A stretch of DNA of 64,000 bases from Duganella flavida. Its GTDB lineage: Bacteria > Pseudomonadota > Gammaproteobacteria > Burkholderiales > Burkholderiaceae_D. Below the pieces are notes generated by a model. The model did not search any database, was not told the DNA's origin, and saw only the letters and a program-made list of their open reading frames with translations. Below, in pieces: positions 33,194 to 41,954 of this stretch. The stretch covers positions 186,001 to 250,000 of the forward strand of contig NZ_WWCN01000010.1 in NCBI RefSeq assembly GCF_009857445.1, in the 5' to 3' direction. The position numbers and the translations under genes were made by a program. Positions within the stretch are counted from its first letter, which is position 1. Each line of letters opens with the position of its first letter.

Positions 33194-34546
33194 ATGTCGA
33201 ATCAAAAAATGTCGGTGCTGGAGAAAATCGGTTTTGGCGCGGGCGATATGGCGCTCAATGTGGTGATCTCGTCGATGATGTTGATCATTACCTTCTTCTA
33301 CACCGATATCTACGGCTTGAAGACCACGGACCTGGCGCTGATGTTCGGCGTCGTTAAATTCGTCGGCGCGATGGCCGACCTGGTAATGGGCCAGATCACC
33401 GACCGCGTTACCATGCGCTGGGGGCGCTATCGTCCGTGGCTGCTGTTGCTGGCCGTGCCTTATGGCGTCAGCGTGTTCTTCGTCTTCCTCACGCCGGACT
33501 GGGACTACAGCGCCAAGCTGGTTTGGGCTTATTCCACCTACATCGTCATGACCATCATGACGGCCGGTGTGGGCATTCCGTATATTTCGCTGCCTAGCGT
33601 GCTGTCCAAGGATCCGCAGGAGACCTTGTCGGCCAATGGCTACCGCCTGTTCTTCGCCAAGATCGGCGCCTTCATGGTGACGGTGATTGTGCCGCTGCTG
33701 TCCGAACGTCTCGGCAACGGCAACGCGGCCGCCGGCTATGAACTGGCAATGGCGGTGATGGCGGCGATGGGCGTGGCACTGTTCCTGTTCTGCTTCTTCA
33801 CCACCAAAGAGCGCGTGCAGCACGACATCAAACGCCAGCCGCTGTGGGAACAAATCAAAGTCCTGGTGCGCAACGACCAGTGGCTGATCCTGTGCGGCGT
33901 GTGCATCACCGGCACCGTGGGCTATGTGCTGCGCGGTTCGGTGGCGATCTACTACGCCAAATACTATCTGCATGCCGACGCCGCCCTGATCTCGGCTTTC
34001 CTGTCCACCGGTGTGGTGGCGGCCATCCTGTCGATGATCGCTTCAACCTGGATCACCAAGTTTTACTGCAAGATTAAGCTGTTCCGCTGGACCCAAATCG
34101 GCGTCGGTGTGATTAGCGCCGTCATCTATTTTGTCGTCAAACCGGGTGACGTGGCGCTGGCATTTGTGCTGTACTTCCTGCTGTCCTTCGTGGTGGACTT
34201 GCATGCGCCGGTATTCTGGTCGGCCATCGCCGAGACCATCGACTATGGCACACTCAAAACCGGCAAACGCGTTTCGGGCTTTGCTTTCGGCGGCATCTCC
34301 GTGTGCCAGAAGGCAGGCATGGGCATCGCCGGCATCGTGGTCGGCAAGTTGTTGGCATACTTTGCCTACGTGCCGAACGTAGAGCAAACCGATTTCGCAT
34401 TGCACGGCATCGTACTGATGATGACGTTGCTCCCTGGTTTCTTCCATACCGTAATGGGCCTCCTGATGTTCAAGTATCGTATCAACGACGACTACTACTC
34501 GGAGGTCAAGCAGCAGATGGGAGCAAAGGGCTATGTGGCAGTCTAA
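33194..34546 (+). CDS. GPH-family sugar:cation symporter
   Basis: The 450-aa protein has about twelve membrane helices and the glycoside-pentoside-hexuronide symporter signature. Near the N-terminus are KIGFGAGDMALNVVIS and ADLVMGQITDRVTMRWGRYRPWLL; in the middle is VGIPYISLPSVLSKDPQE; later comes AETIDYGTLKTGKRVSGF. It would carry arabinose, arabinosides or related sugars across the inner membrane using a cation gradient. It follows the TonB receptor and precedes a GH43 enzyme. GAGG lies about 8 nt upstream of its ATG. Confidence 0.92.
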   Translation: MSNQKMSVLEKIGFGAGDMALNVVISSMMLIITFFYTDIYGLKTTDLALMFGVVKFVGAMADLVMGQITDRVTMRWGRYRPWLLLLAVPYGVSVFFVFLTPDWDYSAKLVWAYSTYIVMTIMTAGVGIPYISLPSVLSKDPQETLSANGYRLFFAKIGAFMVTVIVPLLSERLGNGNAAAGYELAMAVMAAMGVALFLFCFFTTKERVQHDIKRQPLWEQIKVLVRNDQWLILCGVCITGTVGYVLRGSVAIYYAKYYLHADAALISAFLSTGVVAAILSMIASTWITKFYCKIKLFRWTQIGVGVISAVIYFVVKPGDVALAFVLYFLLSFVVDLHAPVFWSAIAETIDYGTLKTGKRVSGFAFGGISVCQKAGMGIAGIVVGKLLAYFAYVPNVEQTDFALHGIVLMMTLLPGFFHTVMGLLMFKYRINDDYYSEVKQQMGAKGYVAV

Positions 34547-34562
34547 TTTTTTGGAAATTGAA

Positions 34563-35510
34563 ATGGAAAACGTACTCACTCCGCTGATCGAGCAGCGCGC
34601 CGATCCGCATATCTACCGCCACACCGATGGCTACTACTACTTTGTCGCATCGGTGCCGGAGTATGACCGCATTGAACTGCGCCGCGCCCAAACCATCGCC
34701 GGCCTGGCTGATGCGGAGAAAGTCAGCGTCTGGCATAAACCAGACACCGGCCCATACAGCGAACTGGTTTGGGCGCCGGAGCTGCACTTCAACGACGGCG
34801 CCTGGTACGTCTACTTCGCCGCCGCGCCTAGCCGCGAGATCAAGTTCAAGCTGTTCCAGCACCGTATGTACGCCATCCGCAACGCCAATGCCAATCCGCT
34901 GGAGGGCGAATGGGAGTTCAAAGGCCAGGTCGACACCGGCATCGACACCTTCTGCCTGGACGCCACCACCTTCACCCACAAGGGCCAGTTGTACTATGTG
35001 TGGGCGCAGAAGGACAACGCCATCGAGGGTAACTCGAACCTCTACATCGCGCCGATGAAAACGCCGTGGCAGCTGGGCGGCGCGCCGGTCATGCTGAGCA
35101 AGCCGGAATTCGACTGGGAGATTCGCGGCTTCTGGGTCAACGAAGGCCCGTCCATCCTGAAAAAGCATGGCAAAATCTTCCTCAGCTACTCGGCCAGCGC
35201 CACCGACGAAAACTACGCAATGGGCTTGCTGTGGGCGGACGAAAACGCCGACGTGCTGGATCCGGCATCGTGGACCAAGTCCAAAGAACCGGTGCTGCAA
35301 ACCTGCTTCGAACACAAGGTGTATGGCCCCGGCCATAACAGTTTTACCATTGGCGATGATGGCGAAACCGTGATGTTGGTTTATCATGCACGCACCTACA
35401 CCGAGATTATCGGCGACCCGCTGTGGAATCCGGACCGTCACACCTACGTTAAACCGCTGAAGTGGGACGAGCAGGGTATGCCCGTTTTCGGAAAGCCGTC
35501 GATCGCCTGA
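34563..35510 (+). CDS. GH43 alpha-L-arabinofuranosidase, cytoplasmic
   Basis: The 315-aa protein has no signal peptide. It shows the GH43 catalytic triad by motif: base Asp14 in QRADPHIY, pKa-modulating Asp133 in FCLDATTF, and acid Glu194 in WVNEGPSI. The five-bladed propeller pattern is intact, with Trp/Tyr repeats such as YYYFVAS and LYYVWAQK. It matches the alpha-N-arabinofuranosidase 2 type. It would remove arabinose from short oligosaccharides brought in by the adjacent symporter. I start at ATG 34563; a frame open to 34533 would overlap the symporter. Confidence 0.9.
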   Translation: MENVLTPLIEQRADPHIYRHTDGYYYFVASVPEYDRIELRRAQTIAGLADAEKVSVWHKPDTGPYSELVWAPELHFNDGAWYVYFAAAPSREIKFKLFQHRMYAIRNANANPLEGEWEFKGQVDTGIDTFCLDATTFTHKGQLYYVWAQKDNAIEGNSNLYIAPMKTPWQLGGAPVMLSKPEFDWEIRGFWVNEGPSILKKHGKIFLSYSASATDENYAMGLLWADENADVLDPASWTKSKEPVLQTCFEHKVYGPGHNSFTIGDDGETVMLVYHARTYTEIIGDPLWNPDRHTYVKPLKWDEQGMPVFGKPSIA

Positions 35511-35533
35511 AAAAACGCGAACGCACATATTCC

Positions 35534-35564
35534 GGCGGCCGAGCAGGGGAACCTCTCGGCCGCC
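35534..35564. other. Intercistronic perfect hairpin
   Basis: GGCGGCCGAG (35534-35543) and CTCGGCCGCC (35555-35564) form a perfect 10-bp stem with an 11-nt loop, 24 nt after the GH43 stop and 18 nt before the epimerase start. It is followed by TTGTCATT rather than a T run. It may be an mRNA stabiliser or a weak terminator. Confidence 0.65.
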
Positions 35565-35582
35565 TTGTCATTGAGAGTCAAC

Positions 35583-36641
35583 ATGCAAGCATCGATCACT
35601 GAATCCCCATTTGGCACACTGCCGGACGGCCGTGAGGCCACGCTCTACACCCTGACCAACGCCAACGGCATGGTCGCCAAAATCAGCAATCTTGGCGGCG
35701 TGATCGCAGAATTGCACGTGCCTGACCGCGACGGCGTACTGGCCGACGTCTGCCACGGCTACGATAATCTTGACGCCTACCTCGGCGAATCGCAGTATTT
35801 CGGCGCGCTGGTGGGCCGCTACGGCAACCGCATTGCCAATGGCCGCTTCACGCTGGACGGCGAGACTTATCAACTGGATCTGAACGATGGCGCCAATCAC
35901 CTGCATGGTGGTACCGAGGGCTTCCACCGCCAGTTGTGGGATGCTGAAATCTTCACCACGCCGAAATCGGCGGGCGTGATCCTGACTTATCTGAGCATCG
36001 ACGGCGACCAGGGTTATCCGGGCACCGCCGAAATCACCACCATCTACGAACTACGTGACAATAACGAATTGCGTATCGCTTTCCACGCGGTGGCCGACAA
36101 GGCCACGCCGATGAATCTGACCAATCACGCGTACTTTAATTTGGCAGGCAAGGGCGATATCCTGAGCCACGAGCTGACTATTCCGGCTGACGCCTACACG
36201 CCAGTCGGTAAAGGTCTGATCCCGGACGGCCCGCCGGCGCCGGTGGCCGGCACGCCGTTCGACTTCCGCGCCGCCACCGCCATCGGCGCCCGCATCGATC
36301 AAAAAGATGATCAATTGGGCTACGGTTCCGGCTACGACCATAACTTCGTGCTGAATAAATCCGCGCCAGGCAAGCTGGAAGTGTCGGCCCGCGTGGCCGA
36401 TCCTTCGTCGGGCCGAGTGCTGGAGGTACTGTCGCAAGAACCGGGCATCCAGTTCTATAGCGGGAACTTCCTGAATGAATCGATTACTGGAAAAGGGCGC
36501 ATCTACGGTTATCGCAGTGGTATTTGCCTTGAACCGCAGCACTTCCCGGATTCGCCGAATCGCCCGGATTTCCCGTCGACGATCCTGCGTCCAAACGAGG
36601 AGTACACCTCGGTGATGGCGTACCGCTTCTCGGTGGTCTAG
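35583..36641 (+). CDS. Aldose 1-epimerase (GalM)
   Basis: The 352-aa protein matches aldose epimerases. It has SNLGGVIAELHVPDR at the N-terminus, then GRYGNRIANGRFTLDG, the His-bearing block NHLHGGTEGFHRQLWDA, LTNHAYFNLAG with the catalytic His, and the C-terminal EPQHFPDSPNRPDF with the catalytic Glu. It interconverts alpha and beta anomers of arabinose, xylose or galactose, which feeds the anomer-specific sugar 1-dehydrogenase downstream. There is no signal peptide. The ATG at 35583 was preferred over a TTG at 35565. Confidence 0.93.
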   Translation: MQASITESPFGTLPDGREATLYTLTNANGMVAKISNLGGVIAELHVPDRDGVLADVCHGYDNLDAYLGESQYFGALVGRYGNRIANGRFTLDGETYQLDLNDGANHLHGGTEGFHRQLWDAEIFTTPKSAGVILTYLSIDGDQGYPGTAEITTIYELRDNNELRIAFHAVADKATPMNLTNHAYFNLAGKGDILSHELTIPADAYTPVGKGLIPDGPPAPVAGTPFDFRAATAIGARIDQKDDQLGYGSGYDHNFVLNKSAPGKLEVSARVADPSSGRVLEVLSQEPGIQFYSGNFLNESITGKGRIYGYRSGICLEPQHFPDSPNRPDFPSTILRPNEEYTSVMAYRFSVV

Positions 36642-36652
36642 CCATATCAATT

Positions 36653-36668
36653 TCGATATCGATATCGA
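36653..36668. promoter_or_regulatory. Perfect 16-bp palindrome upstream of dehydratase
   Basis: TCGATATCGATATCGA at 36653-36668 is fully self-complementary. It lies in AT-rich DNA about 105 nt before the dehydratase start. An element with the same arms (TCGATA...TATCGA) lies upstream of the TonB receptor at 30348-30369. It is likely an operator for a LacI-, GntR- or IclR-type regulator. The regulator is not identified. Confidence 0.55.
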
Positions 36669-36719
36669 TAAACAATTTATTGGAAAGTTATCTCAGTCCG
36701 ACTTAGTATGCTTTATCGA

Positions 36720-36748
36720 TGCGGGGGCATGACATCCACGTCCCCGCA
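36720..36748 (+). promoter_or_regulatory. 5' leader hairpin before dehydratase
   Basis: TGCGGGG (36720-36726) pairs with CCCCGCA (36742-36748), ending 12 nt before the GAGGAG ribosome site. It may protect the mRNA 5' end or modulate translation. Confidence 0.45.
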
Positions 36749-36772
36749 CAGGAACATACTGAGGAGAATTGC

Positions 36773-38515
36773 ATGTCTGAGAATGACAAAAAGGTGAAGC
36801 TGCGCTCCGCCGAGTGGTTTGGTACCCAAGACAAAAACGGTTTCATGTACCGTAGCTGGATGAAGAATCAGGGCATTCCTGATCACGAATTTGAAGGCAA
36901 GCCGATTATCGGCATCTGCAATACCTGGTCCGAACTCACTCCCTGTAACGCGCACTTCCGCAAACTGGCGGAACACGTCAAGCGCGGCATCTACGAAGCC
37001 GGCGGCTTCCCGGTTGAATTCCCAGTCTTCTCCAACGGCGAATCGAACCTGCGTCCGACCGCGATGTTGACCCGTAACCTGGCGTCGATGGATGTGGAAG
37101 AGTCGATCCGCGGCAATCCGATGGACGGCGTGGTGCTGCTGGTCGGTTGCGACAAGACCACCCCGGCGCTGCTGATGGGCGCTGCCTCGGTTGATATCCC
37201 GACCATCGTCGTTACCGGTGGCCCTATGCTGAACGGTAAACTGAACGGCAAAAATATCGGCTCCGGCACCGCTGTCTGGCAGCTGCACGAACAAGTCAAG
37301 GCTGGTGAAATCTCGATGCACGAGTTCATTGGCGCGGAAGCGGGCCACTCGCGTTCCGCCGGTACCTGCAACACCATGGGCACCGCGTCGACCATGGCCT
37401 GCATGGCTGAATCGCTGGGCACCTCGCTACCACACAACGCCGCTATCCCTGCGGTGGATGCACGCCGCTACGTGCTGGCCCACATGTCGGGCATCCGCAT
37501 CGTCGAGATGGTGAAGCAGGACCTGAAGCTGTCGAAGATCCTGACCAAAGAGAATTTTGAAAACGCGATCCGCGTCAACGCCGCTATCGGTGGTTCGACC
37601 AACGCCGTGATCCACTTGAAAGCCATCGCCGGCCGTATCGGTGTCGATCTGGAACTGGAAGACTGGACTCGCGTCGGCCGTGGCACCCCGACCATCGTTG
37701 ACCTGCTGCCATCGGGCCGCTTCCTGATGGAAGAGTTCTACTACGCCGGCGGCTTACCGGGCGTGATCCGTCGCATGGGCGACGGTAACATCCTGCCACA
37801 CCCGAACGCGCTGACCGTCAACGGCAAGACCATCTGGGAAAACTGCAACGACGCGCCGATCTATGATGAAGAAGTGATCCGCACGCTGGATAACCCGATC
37901 CGCAAGGACGGCGGCATCTGCATCTTGCGCGGCAACCTGGCGCCGCGCGGCGCGGTGCTGAAACCATCGGCTGCCACGCCGGAACTGATGCAGCATCGCG
38001 GCAAGGCGGTGGTGTTTGAAGACTTTGAACACTACAAGTCGCGCATCATGGATCCCGATCTGGATGTCGATAAAGACTCGATACTGGTGATGAAAAACTG
38101 CGGCCCGAAAGGTTATCCGGGCATGGCGGAAGTGGGCAATATGGGCCTGCCGCCTAAGCTGCTGGCAGCGGGCGTGAAGGACATGGTGCGGATTTCGGAT
38201 GCGCGTATGAGCGGCACCGCGTACGGCACGGTGGTGCTGCACGTGGCGCCGGAAGCGATGGCCGGCGGCCCGCTGGGCATCGTCAAGGATGGCGACTACA
38301 TCACGCTCGATTGCGCTGGTGGTCAATTGAATCTGGAAGTGTCGGACGAAGAAATCGCCGCACGTCAGGCGGTACGCGTAGCAGGCAGCGCGCCGGGGCC
38401 GAAGACTGGCTACCAGCAGCTCTACATCGAACACGTGCTGCAAGCCGATGAAGGTTGCGATTTCGACTTCCTGGTTGGCAATCGCGGTTCGGCCGTGCCA
38501 CGCCACTCGCACTAA
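36773..38515 (+). CDS. L-arabonate/D-xylonate dehydratase (IlvD/Edd family)
   Basis: The 580-aa protein belongs to the IlvD/Edd dehydratases. Fe-S cysteines lie in the segments CNTWSELTPCN, VGCDKTTPA and AGTCNTMGTAS, and SDARMSGTAYG with an active-site Ser lies in the C-terminal domain. The LRSAEWFG opening and the NCGPKGYPGMAE block are typical of the sugar-acid branch (arabonate, xylonate, fuconate) rather than dihydroxyacid dehydratase. It would convert L-arabonate to 2-keto-3-deoxy-L-arabonate. GAGGAG precedes the ATG at 36773. The next genes supply the following pathway steps, which supports L-arabonate as substrate. Confidence 0.9.
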   Translation: MSENDKKVKLRSAEWFGTQDKNGFMYRSWMKNQGIPDHEFEGKPIIGICNTWSELTPCNAHFRKLAEHVKRGIYEAGGFPVEFPVFSNGESNLRPTAMLTRNLASMDVEESIRGNPMDGVVLLVGCDKTTPALLMGAASVDIPTIVVTGGPMLNGKLNGKNIGSGTAVWQLHEQVKAGEISMHEFIGAEAGHSRSAGTCNTMGTASTMACMAESLGTSLPHNAAIPAVDARRYVLAHMSGIRIVEMVKQDLKLSKILTKENFENAIRVNAAIGGSTNAVIHLKAIAGRIGVDLELEDWTRVGRGTPTIVDLLPSGRFLMEEFYYAGGLPGVIRRMGDGNILPHPNALTVNGKTIWENCNDAPIYDEEVIRTLDNPIRKDGGICILRGNLAPRGAVLKPSAATPELMQHRGKAVVFEDFEHYKSRIMDPDLDVDKDSILVMKNCGPKGYPGMAEVGNMGLPPKLLAAGVKDMVRISDARMSGTAYGTVVLHVAPEAMAGGPLGIVKDGDYITLDCAGGQLNLEVSDEEIAARQAVRVAGSAPGPKTGYQQLYIEHVLQADEGCDFDFLVGNRGSAVPRHSH

Positions 38516-38530
38516 TTCCGGAGACTCACT

Positions 38531-39523
38531 ATGCTGCTCGTACAATTCAAGAACGAAACCGGCGCGCGCAAGATCGGCGTGCTGGAACAAGACATCATCC
38601 GCATCATCGACGGCTACAGCACCACCTACGCTCTGGCGCAGGATGCGATCCGCAAATCGGTATCGCTGGCAGTGCTGGCGGAAAAAGCCATTGGCGCGCA
38701 AACCACCTCGTTTGACGCCGTTGCCGCAGCCGGCCGCCTGCTGTCGCCGCTGGATCACAGTGACGATGCGCACACCTACGTCACCGGCACTGGCCTGACT
38801 CACTTGGGTTCTGCCGACACCCGCGACGCCATGCACAAGAAAATTGGCGGCGATGTTGAATCGCTGAGCGATTCGATGAAGATGTTCCGCATGGGCGTTG
38901 AAGGCGGCAAGCCAGCTGCGGGCGCCGCCGGCGTGCAGCCGGAGTGGTTCTACAAAGGCGATGGCTCCATCGTGGCCGCCAGCGGCCAGGATCTGAACAT
39001 GCCGGACTTCGCGCTGGATGGCGGTGAAGAGCCGGAAGTGGCGGGCCTGTACGTGATCGGCGATGACGGCCAGCCTTACCGCGTCGGTTTCGCCATCGGT
39101 AACGAGTTCTCGGATCACGTGACTGAGCGCCAGAACTATTTGTATCTCGCTCACTCCAAACTGCGCGTGTGCGGCCTCGGGCCCGCACTGCTGGTGGGCG
39201 AGGCGCCAGCCAGCATCGAAGGCACTTCGCGCATCCTCGACAAGGAGGGCAAGGTACGCTGGGAGAAGCCGTTCTTCAGCGGCGAACACAATATGTCGCA
39301 CACCATCGCCAACCTGGAGCATCATCACTTCAAGTACTCGCTGTTCAAGCGGCCAGGCGATGTGCACGTGCACTTCTTCGGTACTGCCACTTTGAGCGTG
39401 GCAGACAACATCTCGGTGCAGCCGGGTGAGACGTTTGAAATCCACTCGCCGCAATTCGGCCCGGCGCTGCGCAACAAGCTGGCCGTCTACAAAACCGAAG
39501 TCGCCAAGGTGACGGCATTATGA
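38531..39523 (+). CDS. AraD1-type 2-keto-3-deoxy-arabonate dehydratase (FAH fold)
   Basis: The 330-aa protein is of the AraD1/fumarylacetoacetate-hydrolase-like type. It has an N-terminal open-barrel segment (KIGVLEQDIIRIIDGYSTTY), the block THLGSADTRDAMH, a metal-ligand acid region around GGEEPEVAGLYVIGDDG, and EFSDHVTERQNYLYLAHSKLR split over the active site. A His-rich C-terminal part (NLEHHHFKYS, DVHVHFFGTATLS) closes it. It would dehydrate 2-keto-3-deoxy-L-arabonate to 2-oxoglutarate semialdehyde. It is coupled to the next gene by an ATGA overlap. The step is assigned from family and position; an aldolase route is less likely because no glycolaldehyde enzyme is linked. Confidence 0.85.
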   Translation: MLLVQFKNETGARKIGVLEQDIIRIIDGYSTTYALAQDAIRKSVSLAVLAEKAIGAQTTSFDAVAAAGRLLSPLDHSDDAHTYVTGTGLTHLGSADTRDAMHKKIGGDVESLSDSMKMFRMGVEGGKPAAGAAGVQPEWFYKGDGSIVAASGQDLNMPDFALDGGEEPEVAGLYVIGDDGQPYRVGFAIGNEFSDHVTERQNYLYLAHSKLRVCGLGPALLVGEAPASIEGTSRILDKEGKVRWEKPFFSGEHNMSHTIANLEHHHFKYSLFKRPGDVHVHFFGTATLSVADNISVQPGETFEIHSPQFGPALRNKLAVYKTEVAKVTAL

Positions 39524-41088
39524 TCATCACCGGCGATGCACTGATCGGCGGCCAGTCCGTCAAGGGCACCGGCGCTGGCGTCCGCGCCTACAACCCGGCT
39601 ACGCAGCAGGTGATCGATCCTGAATTCCGCACTGTTGATGCGGCGCAGATCGACCAGGCTTGCCGCCTGGCCGACGAAGCTTTTGACACCTTCCGCGCGC
39701 TGAGCGACGACAAGCGCGCCGTATTCCTCGAAACCATCGCCGACCAGATTATGGAACTGGGCGATGTGCTGGTCGAGCGCGTGATGGCCGAAACCAGCCT
39801 GCCACGCCCCCGCGTGGAGGGCGAGCGCGCCCGCACCGTCGGCCAGCTCAAACTGTTTGCCAACTTGCTGCGCGAAGGTTCGTGGAGCGACGTGCGTTTT
39901 GATAAAGCCCTGCCGGATCGGACGCCGCCGCGTCCGGACCTGCGCATGCGCATGATCGGCCTTGGACCAGTAGCGGTTTTCGCTGCCAGTAACTTCCCGT
40001 TGGCTTTTTCTGTAGCGGGCGGCGACACCGCGTCGGCGCTGGCCGCCGGCTGCCCGGTGGTGTTGAAGGCGCACTTTGCGCATCCTGGCACCTCCGAGCT
40101 GGTTGGCCGCGCTGTCGTCAAGGCGGTTGAGATTTGCGGCCTGCCGGCTGGCGTGTTCTCGCTGTTGACTGGCGTGGGCAATGAGCTGGGTATAGCACTG
40201 GTGCGCCATCCAGCCATCAAGGCGGTGGGGTTTACGGGCTCGCGTGACGGTGGCCTGGCGCTGATGGCCGCTGCGGCTGCGCGTCCGGTGCCGATTCCGG
40301 TGTATGCCGAAATGAGTTCGATCAATCCTGTGTTCCTGTTGCCGCAGGCGCTGAAGAACCGCGCGGAAGATATCGCTGCCGGTTTCGCCGCATCGCTGAC
40401 AGTGGGCGAGGGGCAGATGTGCACCAATCCTGGCCTGGTGCTGGGGATTGCTGGCCCGGACCTGGACCGCTTCACGGCTGCCGCTTCGCAGGCGCTGGCG
40501 GGCGGTGCGGCGTGCTCCATGCTGTCGCCGGGGATCGCCGGTAACTTCGCGCGCGGTGTGAGCCAGCTGGTGGAGCATGCGGATGTGAAGACGTTAGCCT
40601 TGGCGCCGCAAGCGGAAGGCAAGGGCGCTCCGGCGTTGTTCGTGTCGTCGGCCGCAGCGTTCCTCTCGCAGCACGCGCTGCAGGAAGAAATTTTTGGCCC
40701 AGCTTCGCTGGTGGTGGCCTGCAAGGACGTGGCCGAGCTGCGCGCCGTTGCGGACAAGCTGGAAGGCCAGCTGACTGCCACGCTGCTGATGGACGAAGGC
40801 GACCTGGAAGCGGCGCAGTCGCTGCTGCCGGTATTGGAGCGCAAAGTCGGACGCATCCTGGCCAACGGCTATCCAACCGGTGTTGAGGTATGCAGCGCGA
40901 TGGTGCACGGCGGTCCATTCCCATCGACGTCGGACGGCCGTACCACTTCGGTTGGTACCGGTGCGATCTCGCGCTTCCTGCGCCCAGTGTGCTACCAGAA
41001 TCTGTCGCAAGCCTTGCTGCCGGAAGTCCTGCGTGACAATGGTTCCGCAAAATGGCTGCGCCGCGAAGGCGAATTGACCCGCGCATAA
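39520..41088 (+). CDS. 2-oxoglutarate semialdehyde dehydrogenase (NADP+)
   Basis: The 522-aa protein is an aldehyde dehydrogenase. It has the cofactor loop GFTGSRDGG, the general-base Glu in VYAEMSSINPV, and the nucleophile Cys in GEGQMCTNPG. The SSINPVF and GQMCTNPGLV wording is characteristic of the alpha-ketoglutaric semialdehyde dehydrogenase group rather than generic ALDHs. It oxidises the semialdehyde from AraD1 to 2-oxoglutarate, which enters the TCA cycle. The start overlaps the araD1 stop, so expression is coupled. Confidence 0.92.
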   Translation: MIITGDALIGGQSVKGTGAGVRAYNPATQQVIDPEFRTVDAAQIDQACRLADEAFDTFRALSDDKRAVFLETIADQIMELGDVLVERVMAETSLPRPRVEGERARTVGQLKLFANLLREGSWSDVRFDKALPDRTPPRPDLRMRMIGLGPVAVFAASNFPLAFSVAGGDTASALAAGCPVVLKAHFAHPGTSELVGRAVVKAVEICGLPAGVFSLLTGVGNELGIALVRHPAIKAVGFTGSRDGGLALMAAAAARPVPIPVYAEMSSINPVFLLPQALKNRAEDIAAGFAASLTVGEGQMCTNPGLVLGIAGPDLDRFTAAASQALAGGAACSMLSPGIAGNFARGVSQLVEHADVKTLALAPQAEGKGAPALFVSSAAAFLSQHALQEEIFGPASLVVACKDVAELRAVADKLEGQLTATLLMDEGDLEAAQSLLPVLERKVGRILANGYPTGVEVCSAMVHGGPFPSTSDGRTTSVGTGAISRFLRPVCYQNLSQALLPEVLRDNGSAKWLRREGELTRA

Positions 41089-41101
41089 CAATGGAGACTG
41101 T

Positions 41102-41869
41102 ATGACCCAACTGGCCAAGTTTGGCAGCTTGCGCGGCAAGCGTGTATTCATTACCGGCGGCGGCACCGGTATCGGCGAGGCGATGGTGATTTCGTTCGCA
41201 GAGCAGGGCGCGCAAGTCGCCTTCGTCGATATCGCCCGTGACGCCAGTCTGGCGCTGGTTCGCCGTGTGAAAGAAGCTGGCTATCCAGAACCGCTGTTCC
41301 GGCCTTGCGATATCACCGACATTCCGGCGCTGCAAGCGACCATGTCGGAGCTGGCTAGCCTGATCGGCGACTTCGATATTCTCGTCAACAACGCCGCCAA
41401 CGACCAGCGCCACAACACCGCCGAAGTCACGCCGGATTACTGGGACAAATGCATCGCCATTAACCAGCGTCCGATGTTCTTCACCTGCCAGGCGGTATTG
41501 GAAGGTATGAAAAAGAAGGGCTCTGGTTCCATCATTAACGTTGGCTCGATTTCGTGGCACGTTAAGAACGCAGGCTATCCAGCGTATGCGACCACCAAGG
41601 CCGCAGTGCATGGCCTGACGCGAGGTTTGGCGCGCGAGTACGGCGCGCACGGCATCCGCGTCAACACCGTCACACCGGGCTGGGTGATGACCCAGCGCCA
41701 GATCGACCTGTGGCTGGACGATGCGGGTGAGCAGGACATCAGGCGTAACCAGTGCCTGCAAAACAAACTGATGCCGCAGCACGTGGCATCGATGGTGCTG
41801 TTCCTGGCCGCCGACGATGGCGCCATGTGCACCGCGCAGGAATTCATCGTCGACGCAGGCTGGGTCTAA
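41102..41869 (+). CDS. SDR-family sugar 1-dehydrogenase (L-arabinose/D-xylose)
   Basis: The 255-aa short-chain dehydrogenase has the cofactor motif GGGTGIGE at about residues 19-26, NNAA at about 97-100, the catalytic Ser in NVGSISWHV, and Tyr-x-x-x-Lys in YATTKAA. It resembles XylB-type D-xylose 1-dehydrogenase (GWVMTQRQ in the C-terminal region), so it probably oxidises the pyranose form of L-arabinose or D-xylose to the lactone. GGAG precedes the ATG. It supplies the first oxidative step for the dehydratase, AraD1 and semialdehyde dehydrogenase just upstream. Confidence 0.9.
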   Translation: MTQLAKFGSLRGKRVFITGGGTGIGEAMVISFAEQGAQVAFVDIARDASLALVRRVKEAGYPEPLFRPCDITDIPALQATMSELASLIGDFDILVNNAANDQRHNTAEVTPDYWDKCIAINQRPMFFTCQAVLEGMKKKGSGSIINVGSISWHVKNAGYPAYATTKAAVHGLTRGLAREYGAHGIRVNTVTPGWVMTQRQIDLWLDDAGEQDIRRNQCLQNKLMPQHVASMVLFLAADDGAMCTAQEFIVDAGWV

Positions 41870-41954
41870 ACCGCCCGCAGTAACACCGTTCGCCCCCGGA
41901 GACACCGCGCATTCGACGCGGCGGGGTATAGCAACCATAGAAAATGGTAGGAAC

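Noticed and set aside
36773..38515. Assigning the dehydratase as IlvD (branched-chain amino acid synthesis)
   Set aside because: The local pathway genes and the LRSAEWFG opening indicate the sugar-acid branch.
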